The notes beneath the pieces are model-generated. The model was not told where the DNA came from. It ran no database searches and saw nothing but the letters and a program-made list of their open reading frames with translations. A program made the position numbers and the translations under genes. This document shows, piece after piece, positions 11,067 to 21,025 of a stretch of 64,000 nucleotides of DNA. This stretch comes from Acarospora socialis (Eukaryota; Ascomycota; Lecanoromycetes; Acarosporales; Acarosporaceae), in assembly GCA_025617375.2 (NCBI GenBank), contig JAMYGW020000001.1, forward strand, positions 2,976,001-3,040,000, in the 5' to 3' direction. Every line of letters starts with the position of its first letter. The first letter of the stretch is position 1.

Positions 11067-12028
11067 ATGGTATGTTGAGGGTTGCAGCACAAGGAATCAA
11101 AGCGCGCATTGACGAAATATACAGAACTCCCTCTTCAACTCCGCCCTTAAGCAATCATCCTCGGTCCGACGTGACCTCGACGCCTTCGCCGAAGCTCCCT
11201 CCACATCATCGCCCGCCCTACAAGGCTAGTCCCATCCACCACAACAGCAATGGGAAAGTCAACTAACACCAACATCCGCACAGGCCAGATATCCGCATCT
11301 CTTACCTCCCTCTCACGCACCATCGATGACTACGCCCAGATGGCGAAGCGGGAGCTCATCCCTGCCAAGCAAGAAAAGGCCTACGAGCGAGTCAAGAATT
11401 TCCGGGCCGAGCTGCTCGACTACCGCCAACACTTTGACATGTTGAAGAAAGAACGGGAAGAAAGCGTATGCCCACATGCTCCCTTCCTCCTCCTCCCCCT
11501 CTCCTTCCTTCCTCCCTACCTGCCTGCCTGCCATCTGCAAAGACCATACAAGCCCTAACGACCAACCCCCTTCACAAACAGCAAACCTCCCTCAACCGCA
11601 ACGAGCTCCTCGGCCGCCGCCCGCACCACACATCGACGCCAGAAAACCCCTACGCCCACTCCTCGCTCGCGCAAAACTCTCCCTTCGCCCCAGCAAACGC
11701 AAACCCCACCCTATCCTTCGGCGCCTCCCCGCAAGACTACACGCGCGAGTCTCACGCCTTGCGCGAGCAATCCTTCATGTCGCAGACCAACGCGCAGCTC
11801 GACGAGTTCCTGGACCGCGGGCGCGCGGTGCTGGGCGATCTGGGCCAGCAACGGGAGATGCTGAAGGGGACGCAGAGGAGGTTGTATAGCGTTGCGAATA
11901 CGTTGGGCGTGTCAGGCGATACGATTCGCATGGTGGAGAGGAGGGCGAGGCAGGATAAGTGGGTTTTCTGGGGGGGCGTGGTGGTGTTTTTTGGGTTTGG
12001 TTGGGCGGTTATACACTTTTTGCGATGA
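11067..12028 (+). CDS. BOS1: Qb-SNARE BOS1 (ER-Golgi transport)
   Basis: SNARE acting in ER-Golgi vesicle fusion with Sed5, Bet1 and Sec22. Four coding exons: 11067-11069 (the ATG alone), 11125-11224, 11284-11465 and 11582-12028, giving 243 aa, the usual size. Family features are the N-terminal helix starting MNSLFNSALKQSS, the QISASLTSLSRTIDDY segment, a Q-SNARE helix (about residues 150-215, NAQLDEFLDRGRAVLGDL onward) and a C-terminal anchor (WVFWGGVVVFFGFGWAVIHF). Intron 1 follows the start codon directly (ATG/gtatgt). Intron 2 has a GC donor (AAG/gctagt) with a CTAAC branch site; no GT donor keeps the frame. Intron 3 is 116 nt. Confidence 0.92.
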
Positions 12029-13253
12029 GCGGCGGGTTGAGAGTGATAAGGTGCGTGGTGCGTTGCATAGCGAGGCGTCTGGTGTGGGGATATGATCCTG
12101 GATGTTCTGCAGCCACTGGCTCTCGTATGTACAGAGTGCGTCGACCTCATCGATCCTGGATACGCTTCAGGGATATCAAGAATGAAGCTATCTTTTACCT
12201 CAAGCAAATACTCTGAATTGCTCGAAACTGCTGCCGCCAGTTCATCGGCAAGAACCAATCTCACTCTCTCTGGAGTCAACAAGGGTTCCAGTTACGAGGC
12301 ACGTAGCTCGTCGAAACTTTGAGCATCACAGAGTTGCGCAGTCCCCCATACTCGCGACCTATCGACTCCGCCAGACCGGGTCCGAAAGTCCAACTCAGTC
12401 TGGCCAGACGGCAACACCGCGGCTGGCCCGACGACCGGAAGAATGTGATCATACTACACTCTCCAACGAAGGATATTCTTCCTCCCACTCAGCCATATGA
12501 GCGCTCCCCAAACGTTCGTTCACAATGAAAAGGTGCACCGCGGGCGGCTCTCTTCCCTGCGGGCAAGCACTCATCACCACCACACGGTCCATTTCCCTCG
12601 CGAGTCCCCACCACCTGGCCGTCTTCGCCCACCAGACTCCCAACTGCAAGGTCGACCCTATGGGACACCGCCGCGTTCTTGATCAGGTGTAATGGATCTG
12701 GCATGCTTGCAGAAGAAAGGAATTCGTCCCACTTGTGCGAGCGCATCACGCAGACCAAGCCTACCATGTTGGATATAATGGAAGCCTCTAGACATTTCCC
12801 AAGTCTGCTGCTGATCCTCAGCTATGTGAGATGTACAAAGCATTTGGTAGTACGGAGTACCCTTGCTCCTCATCCGGCGGCACGAGGCGACCCGTTCTCG
12901 GCAGATCTACGAGCGGGACAGAACCGCTATCAGTCGATGCATATCACCTTCCTGAATCAGCTCGTGACCGGACCCGCTAACCCAAGTTCTATCAAATCAC
13001 CGTGATGCATGAAGCAGTAGAAAGCTTATGGAAGGTACAAATATTCGGAGATGGAGAGGGTGTGGTAAACGTCCGGGCAATGAAGATTGCTAGGATGGGA
13101 GTATCACGAATGTATGATGACGATGACCACAAATGCTGTGCATGCAGGCGGGGATCTGCTCTATGTGTACTATAATACAGAGATGCTGCCGGATCTCTCT
13201 GATTCGAGACAATAGATGCTCGGCGGAGAGAGTCTCAGAAAGGCGCCGTTGCA
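12029..13253. other. Intergenic, no gene seen
   Basis: No frame with convincing splice sites or family similarity. It contains the BOS1 3' flank and the promoter of the M28 peptidase gene. Confidence 0.5.
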
Positions 13254-14849
13254 ATGCTAACTGGATCCGTAACCCTCGCAGGAGCGTCTGCGTTACTCGC
13301 CATCGCTGCAGCAGCTCCCTCACCCACATCAGCATGTCTGTACCGGCGAGAAAACCCACTCGACCTCCCTGGCTCGACTCAGATCTTCTCATGTCCAGCC
13401 GCATCATGGCCGCCAGGACCAGGCGATCTTCTTCAACCGCAGCTACCGGACGCAGAGCTGCAGCAAATCATGTCGGAGATCGACCCGAAGCGGATTCAGG
13501 CCATCATTGAAAAGCTGGTGTCGTTTGGGACGAGGAACACACTGTCGAACCAGACGGATCCGAATCGTGGGATTGGCGCCGCGCGCGATTGGATTGCGGG
13601 TCAGATGCGCGAGTTTGCGGCGGCGTCGGGAGGGAGGATGACTGTTACGGTGCCGAGTTATGTACAGGGTGTGGAGCAGAGGGTGCCCTTTCCGGTGAGG
13701 ATCAGTAACGTCGTGGCGACGTTGAAGGGCGAGACGGATCCGGGGAGGGTGTACGTTGTCAGGTATGTTCTGTAACTCTCATCCAGCGTCGTCCAGGTGT
13801 GGTTAGAGAGATTGTAGCTGATGGGGTCTCTTACGTCTAAGTGGTCACTACGATAGCCGTGTCACCGATGTGAACAACTACATCTCCGATGCACCTGGCG
13901 CTGATGACGAGTATGTGTTCCATTCCATAAAGGTTCGGTACGACTGGTACACTGATCCGCGTGAAGTGGCTCTGGCGTCGCTGTCAGCATGGAGCTTGCT
14001 CGTATCTTGGCCACGCGCCGGCCCGCCGCTACAATGGTCTTCATGGCGGTAGCGGGAGAGGAGCAGAACCTGTACGGGTCGAGTTTCCAAGCCCAAACCT
14101 ACAAGAACGCCTCTGTGAACGTCGAGGGCATGTTCACCAACGATATCATTGGCTCATCCACTGGTGATGATGGAACCAAAGACCCAAACACCATCCGTTT
14201 GTTCGCCCAGGGTGCCCCAACATCCGAGAAACCGGCCACAGCAAGTATTAGAGCAAGTATTGGTGGCGACAGTGATTCTCCGGTCAGAGAGTTAGCAAGG
14301 TTTGTTGTTGGTGTAGGGATCAATCAGTACACAGAGATGGATATCCCGGTCATCTACCGAACAGATCGCTACCTTCGAGGAGGTGACCATATCCCGTTCC
14401 TTCAAGCAGGATACGCTGCCGCGCGGTTCACTGAACCAAAGGAGAACTTCGCGCACCAACACCAAGACGTCAGAGTCGAGAAAGGAACCCAATACGGCGA
14501 TTTACCGGAGTTCTGCGACTACGAGTATATCCAAAGAGCGGGCAAGGTCAACGCTGCGGCGATGTGGAGTCTCGCCCAAGCTCCCGGAACCCCCAAGAAT
14601 GTGACGATAGATGTCTCGGTCCTAAGCAACAAGAGCTCTTTGAAGTGGCAGGCAAGCAATGAGGCTGGGTTGGCTGGCTATGAACTCGTTTGGAGGCCCA
14701 CCGATGCACCGTTTTGGACCCATGTCATATCGATAGGGAACCAGAATAGCTTCATGGTGGACCTGTCCAAGGACAATGTCAATTTTGGAATCCGTGCTGT
14801 TGGGACAAATGGATATAGAAGTCCAGCGGCATTTCCGTTCCCTGGCTAG
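13254..14849 (+). CDS. Secreted M28-family zinc metallopeptidase
   Basis: Exopeptidase of family M28 (aminopeptidase Y/Q-type), probably secreted. Three exons (13254-13762, 13842-13910, 13967-14849) give 486 aa. A signal peptide ([22 protein letters not shown]) leads the protein. The di-zinc site is complete: His in SGHYDSRV, Asp in PGADDDGSG (formed across intron 2), the catalytic Glu-Glu in [10 protein letters not shown], Asp in FTNDIIGS, and His in [10 protein letters not shown]. The last 100 residues look like a beta-sandwich (FN3-like) domain. Introns are 79 and 56 nt. Several N-glycosylation sites fit secretion. Confidence 0.92.
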
Positions 14850-16219
14850 TGATGTTGAGGGTCCGAGCATGGAATGGCTTTTGGGAACCAGATTGTACAT
14901 GTCCTGTAATAAGCAGACCAGTACAGATAAGATCCAGATGATGCATCCAGATCTGTTCACCGCTTTGAAGCTAATGATTCGGCCTCTTCAACCTTGCAGA
15001 CGAGCTTTTGCAGCCAGGCTAACGTCAAGCAACAGGGAAGGAAAGAGGTCAAGGCTCTTGCTCTTACTTTCTAACACCAATAGCGGTACAACATCCTCTA
15101 TGTTGTGATGCATGCCCGTCAACATAGTGCAGGATGCTGTGTATCCCAGCTTGCACGAAGCAAACATGACGAATATGAATAGTTCCAAAGAGAAATCTGC
15201 CAGACGAGACCATGGCCTCAAGGATAGACAGTCCTGAGCGAGCTGGATAACAAACGCACAGCTCAATCTCAGCATTCGATCAAAGTAACCGCGAAAGTAG
15301 AGATGGACGACTGGCTTGAAGGTTTGGCGGGACCGAGTAGAAAACCGCATACTTCTCGCATGGGGCATACCGCAACGCATACCGTTGAATCAAGCAATCC
15401 AGATGTGACAAGCTGGGATTTGACAGACGCAAGAGCACGATACTGCATAATAAATAGGTAATGTTCGGTTAACAGAGTGCAGGAGACAGCTACCGTCAGC
15501 ACTCTGATTGATTCGCATGACCGAGATATCTTCCACAGCAGATGCGGCTCAAAACCCCAGTCGGTACGCCAACCAATCGGAAGAGATCCACATTTCAAGA
15601 TGTAGCTTCGTACCGGGGACGTTGGCGAAGATAAACAACCTTAACTGTTTCACGATCTTGAAACTTATATTTCTGTGAACGTGTGTAGAATCGTGTAAGT
15701 ACTTTGAAGTAGGTCACGTAGTATGAGTATTGGGAAAAGACTATTATTACTGGGTAGAAAATGTTATATAGGCCACCGAACAGGATTCTTAAGAGGTGAT
15801 TGCTGGCTCCAATGCGCGTTCAGGATTTATCGACTCGTTCGGAGAGAAACCCTGTAGCCGCTACAACACATCCCTGTGAGAACGAGGACCCCTTTTCGAC
15901 TTCAAGGACAGCCGAACCTCTTAACATCAAACGTCCTGCTCCCCCAACATAACCTGTCGTACCACACACTGTATGTCAGAATCGTGGAAAATTATCTGTA
16001 TGATAGGTGACAGGTGCATTCATCGGATTTTAAATTAGCGAGCGGAGGATCCACACTCGAGGTACGGGTGGAGACTCCTGATCCCCCTTGACACCATTCA
16101 CGCTCTGTTCGACAACTCCCTCCACCATCTTTACCTTTTCCTGTACTAATCTGGGCATCTCGAACAGGTACGAGCTCAAGACCTCACAGACTTACGCGAA
16201 CGATTATATCGCCATCGGC
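14850..16219. other. Intergenic, no gene seen
   Basis: About 1.4 kb between two same-strand genes. Minus-strand open frames of 110-130 codons at 14988-15598 lack family similarity or splice support and are treated as chance. The 3' part must hold the septin promoter and 5' UTR. Confidence 0.5.
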
Positions 16220-18001
16220 ATGGGTAAGCAAGTCACTACCTGCAATTCACATCGTCCTACATATGCTCTCTCCACAATCATCTTAAGTTCGACTTTGGGT
16301 TGCCTGTGATTGTCTGTTCTCCGATGCAGACTCTCGTGCAACGCTGTTCTGATGGGTGACTTCTTATTGGGAATAAACGATCTCGAGGATGCACATCTGA
16401 GTGTGCCAACTGCAACGCACTCGTTGCTCAGGGCCTCAGAGAAATATTGGACTCATCGCTGACATCTCAATCTTACAGCCGCGAACGGATACATCCCTGC
16501 GCCAACACGCGCGTCACCAGCTCCTCAAACTGCCACTATGCCCGGCGGCTTTGAGCCCAACGGCAAGCTAATGTCACCCTACGTCGAGAGGAGCAACCCG
16601 ATGGGAGCCAATGGCCAAAGCGGTGCTCAAACCGTCAGTTCCAAAGACCCCAAAGCCGCAGCACAAGCTGCTAGTGATATGAGAAACATTGTGCGGAGGA
16701 AGTTGACAGGATACGTTGGCTTTGCCAATCTACCCAATCAGTGGCACCGCAAGAGTGTGCGCAAAGGATTCAACTTCAACGTTATGGTCGTTGGTCAGCG
16801 TCTACAAGCAGCTGAACTACGTTTGTTCATGTGCTAAAGCTCTCTGCAGGAGAATCCGGCCTTGGAAAGTCCACACTCGTCAATACTCTCTTCAATACCT
16901 CTTTATATCCCCCGAAAGAACTCAAGGGACCCAGCCTTGATATTATCCCAAAAACCGTCTCCATCCAGTCTATTAGCGCGGATATCGAAGAGAATGGGGT
17001 TCGCTTACGGTTGACCGTCGTGGATACTCCAGGGTTTGGCGACTTCGTCAACAACGATGACTCGTGGCGCCCGATTGTCGAGAACATCGAGCAGCGCTTT
17101 GATGCCTATCTCGACGCGGAGAACAAGGTCAATCGTATGAATATCGTTGACAACCGCGTCCACGCTTGCGTCTATTTCATCCAGCCTACCGGTCATTCCT
17201 TGAAACCTCTGGACATTGAGGTCATGCGCCGGCTTCATACCAAAGTCAATTTAATTCCGGTCATCGCAAAGGCCGACACTCTGACCGACGAGGAAATCAC
17301 CGCGTTCAAACAGAGGGTATGCTTTGGCTCCGCTTGCGCTGTGAGCACTCACTAACAGCTGCCAGATCTTGACGGATATCCATTTCCACCATATTCAGAT
17401 ATTTGAGGGTCCTCGATACGAACTTGATGACGAGGAGACTATTGCCGAGAACCAAGAGATTATGTCCAAGGTTCCATTCGCGGTAGTGGGTGCCAATAGC
17501 GAGGTCACTAGCCCAGAAGGTCGCAAAGTCCGTGGGCGTCGCTACCCGTGGGGTATCATTGAAGTGGACAACGAGGAGCATTGCGACTTTGTCAAGCTGC
17601 GTCAAATGCTGATCCGTACCCACATGGAAGAACTCAAGGAACACACAAACAACGCTCTGTACGAGAACTACCGTTCGGACAAACTCACACAGATGGGCGT
17701 CGCGCAGGATGCGAGCGTTTTCAAGGAGGTGAATCCTGCCGTGAAGCAGGAGGAAGAGCGCACCTTGCACGAACAGAAACTGGCCAAGATGGAAGCGGAG
17801 ATGAAGATGGTCTTCCAACAGAAGGTTCAGGAGAAGGAGAGCAAGCTGAAGCAGAGCGAAGAGGAGCTGTACGCCAGACATCGGGAGATGAAAGAACAAC
17901 TGGAGAGGCAACGCATCGAACTCGAGGAAAAGAAGTCACGTGTGGAGAGTGGGAGACCTCTGGAAGAGAACAAAAAGAAGAAGGGCTTCTCGCTGCGTTA
18001 A
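16220..18001 (+). CDS. aspB: Septin, AspB/Cdc3 type
   Basis: GTP-binding filament protein of the septin complex at septa and polarity sites. Four coding exons: 16220-16223 (ATGG), 16479-16793, 16850-17316 and 17366-18001, giving 473 aa. An N-terminal Pro/Ser/Ala-rich extension precedes the polybasic region and the G domain: G1 GESGLGKST (split by intron 2), G3 DTPGFGD, G4 AKAD, and the septin unique element near the end. A long C-terminal Glu/Lys coiled coil (17720-17960) precedes the basic tail KKKKGFSLR. The segment [20 protein letters not shown] places it in the Cdc3/AspB group. The 255-nt first intron separates the start codon from the body. Confidence 0.93.
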
Positions 18002-18993
18002 GCGCAACCGGCAGCACGATCTTCAGACCGGGTTCCTGGAGCTGCGCAAAATACGTTTCCTACCACTACCACGAAGCGAAGGTCTTCTGCTTTTCTCTTA
18101 TCGACCTGGTCCTTTGTACCCACTTCATCTACTCTTGGCAGACCGGACACTGTCAAGGGTCTAATCTATAGGGTTCTTCCTAGCATCAAAGGAAGTGGAG
18201 ATTGGAGTGGTACAGACCTTGCAGCGCCAGCGAAGGGATTTCTAAATTGCTTCAGCCTTGTATTTCTTATGAAGTTCTTCTCTCAGCCGGCCAGACATGT
18301 CTCGTTCCGGATGCATTTGTTTTCCTTGCGGTAGTTAGTCATTTGTATGCTGCGGCCATGCACTTCAAAAGTGTTCCTAGAAAAACTAAGATCCAAGCGG
18401 AATTTGTTGCTTCAACTAAGACTGAGCCATGATCGTCGTCGCTGTCATTCGCCTATGATGAAGACCTTATGCCCTTCTCTGCGTAAGAACATCCACTAGA
18501 TGTCAACTGCCTGGTTCGTTTTTCTCGCATGTGATAGTCACCATTTCTGTACCTACCTAGGACTTGTCGTCATAACTAGGTAAACTGCCTGGAAACCCTT
18601 TATCTTCCTACAAAAGCTATTGGAGGGTAGGAATCATACATTTGTCCGCAAGGAATGTTCTATATAGATCAGGATCATTCATACCGGCAAGAAGTTCTTT
18701 ACCTTCATCTATCGCTGCGCGTACCTTAAGGTAAGGTAGTTGTGCTTTACGCCTGACTGACGTAGCGATTTGAACTTGCATTGAACCTAGCGCTAGCCAG
18801 GTTCTTGGTCCAGCCACCGCGCACACATTGTTTCGTAGCCTTAACTTTTCCTCCACATCCCATCACACACGACCCAACATCTCCTGTGTGATATTTCTCT
18901 ACCAATCCTCATTGCTCAGCCGTTAGACTATCGCCTACTTACTGTATCGACTTCGACTCGAGTCAACTTGTTACTGACGGCCACTAATTCGTC
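18002..18993. other. Intergenic, no gene seen
   Basis: Septin 3' flank followed by the promoter of the Pom33-like gene. Open frames here are short and unsupported. Confidence 0.5.
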
Positions 18994-19980
18994 ATGACAC
19001 CTCCACCTCCCGCATCCATGCCTCTCACGCAGAGGGTCATGCATCTAGCTCAGACATTGCAGTAGGTAGAGCTTGGCGAAGTTCTCGAGACACGTTATAT
19101 TGACTTCTCGACAGGTTTGGGTGGTTTATCGGGCATCTAACGCTCCTTTTCTGTGCTCTTCGTTACGGCTTATCTTACGTTACCTTCAACTTCTACTCGG
19201 CATCGGCCAGATTCTCATACCGTACCGCATTCGTTGCTGCTGCTGCTACCTATGGCATTGTTGTCTTCAAAGCTTACCGTGCCCGTATGCGCGCTGGCAG
19301 CAAACCTCAGGGCGGTGCTATGGCTCTGCTTGGTGACGAGAACGTTCAATACTTGGGCAAGTCTCTACCTTTCCAAGGTTACGTGATTCTCATGAGCAGC
19401 TATCTAATGCTTGGTTCCCGTAGGTATGGCGCTTGTCTGGTTATTCGCTCGCCAGATGCCTCTTGCTCTCCTTCCGTTCATGGTCTACTCCATCTTTCAT
19501 GTTGCAACATATACCCGTACGAACCTGATCCCAACAATCCAGCCACCTCAGCAGTCCTCTGCCGGAAGCGCGGATCCAGCAGCGAGGCCAGCTCACAAGT
19601 CATCTCCCATGGCCGATAGCATTGGCAAATTCGTCAAGGAATACTATGACGCTTCGATGACCCTTGTTGCAAGTCTCGAGATTCTCTTGTGGTTCCGTGT
19701 GCTTCTCTCAGCCATCCTCTTCACCAAGGGCTCGTGGATCCTCCTGGCCATCTACACGGTCTTCTTCCGAGCGAGATACTCTCAGAGCACCTTCGTTCAT
19801 GGAGCGATCGAACAGTTCAGGGCCAGGGTCGACGCCATGATGGCGAACCAGAGCACGCCGCCAGTCGTTCGGCAAGCTTGGGAGACGGTCAAGGGCTTGA
19901 TGAGACAGGCGACCGACGCCACAAACATGAACCGATACACCGGAGGTAGTGGTACGCAAATGCCGAAGAAAGCTCAGTAG
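18994..19980 (+). CDS. Pom33/Tts1 (TMEM33-family) membrane protein
   Basis: Nuclear-envelope/ER membrane protein that supports nuclear pore distribution and ER shape in yeasts. Three exons (18994-19061, 19115-19356, 19424-19980) give 288 aa. Hydrophobic segments lie near QFGWFIGHLTLLFCALRYGL, ATYGIVVFKAY, MALVWLFARQMPLALLPFMVYSIF (first half and second half) and LWFRVLLSAILFTKGSWILL. A basic amphipathic C-terminus follows, as in the family. Intron 2 is a GC-AG intron with a consensus donor (G/gcaagt at 19357) and TAG acceptor. Without its removal the frame is lost before the third hydrophobic segment. Confidence 0.88.
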
Positions 19981-20443
19981 AAGGCTAGGTGGCAGTGACC
20001 AGATGCGCGCATAAGTGTATGCCATCCCATCGCTAACCGTCAAATTTCAATACGAGCATCTTACTCCAGGTGAGGGCTTCCATACAAATTGAGCAAGGGG
20101 TTGTGAGCAGTAGCAGCAGGCAGCAATATTCTGTGCTTTTGAGAAAGCACTAAGAGGAGATTTGGAGGTTTGGAGGGAGAGCCACGTTTGTTGGTGAGAG
20201 ACTAGCTCACCGGGGTCCTTTGCGCCTCTCTCCTTCTTCTATTATCAATTACAGTCTAAGCGATGGTGTTCTTCTGCGTACCGATATCCATTCGTCTTCT
20301 TCAAGGACGATCAGTACCTACCGTAATACAGTAGATGCCCAAATTGTTATTAGAACATTATACACCGCCACAACGTCAGCCTCTAATACATAGTTATCGG
20401 CGAATATCTAAAATCTACCCGCAAATTTGAATTCGCTTCTAGA
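19981..20443. other. Intergenic, no gene seen
   Basis: 3' flank of the Pom33-like gene up to the inverted-repeat element. An extra copy of the ATCTACCC motif of that element lies at about 20413. Confidence 0.5.
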
Positions 20444-20870
20444 ATCTACCCAAAACTTAAGTTATTTCAGTAATCTACCCCACTCCGTCTACCCCTTCCA
20501 ATTTGCAGCTAAGATTCATGAAAACATCTGTGTCTAAAGTCTATGTTCAAACTCATTCTTAGACTTGAGTCTACATCTGAATTGACATGACATTCATGTG
20601 TGAGTTTAGCTGAATTTAGGTGTGAATTCATGTTGTGATTTCGTGGTTTTAGGCGTGGAATTAGGCGTGGAATTAGGCGTGGAATTAGGCATGGATTTAG
20701 GCATGGATTTAGGCATGGATTTAGGCATGGATTTAGGCATGGATTTAGGCGTGGATTTAGGCGTAGATTTAGGTGCGGGTTTAGGCGCAGAGCCATGATC
20801 TTTAGGTGCAAATATGATGGGGTAGACGGAGTGGGGTAGATTACCGAAATAACTTAAGTTTTGGGTAGAT
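20444..20870. mobile_element. MITE-like element with 52-bp terminal inverted repeats and internal minisatellite
   Basis: The left arm 20444-20495 (starts ATCTACCCAAAACTTAAG) is the reverse complement of 20819-20870 with one mismatch. Weaker similarity extends a few bases outward on both sides (TTCTAGA / TCTATAG). No protein-coding capacity is visible. The interior carries a 12-bp tandem array. No clear target-site duplication was identified. It ends about 155 bp upstream of the SulP start codon, so it lies in that promoter or 5' UTR. Confidence 0.8.
20649..20792. repeat. 12-bp minisatellite, 12 units
   Basis: Twelve contiguous 12-bp units: TTAGGCGTGGAA (three copies), TTAGGCATGGAT (five or so), then TTAGGCGTGGAT-like variants degenerating at the 3' end. 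On the minus strand it reads as a Ser-Met-Pro-Lys type repeat, which I regard as incidental. Confidence 0.9.
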
Positions 20871-21025
20871 ACTATAGAACACATATAGTCATGTGCACAG
20901 CCCTGGTGCCGCTGCCAATGAGGCGGCTATCTTATGCGGCTCTGGTTGAAAAGCAATATAAATTCGTTACAAGCAACATCAACCCAAAAGCTCCATGCCA
21001 TATCGCAGCGCAACAGTGATGGAAC

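Noticed and set aside
14988-15598. Overlapping 110-130-codon minus-strand frames between the peptidase and septin genes
   Set aside because: No splice sites that extend them and no recognisable motifs.
20509-20884. Apparent Ser-Met-Pro-Lys / Leu-Asn-Pro-Cys repeat proteins on the minus strand
   Set aside because: Translation of the 12-bp minisatellite in two frames inside a TIR element; no start context, splice sites or domain.
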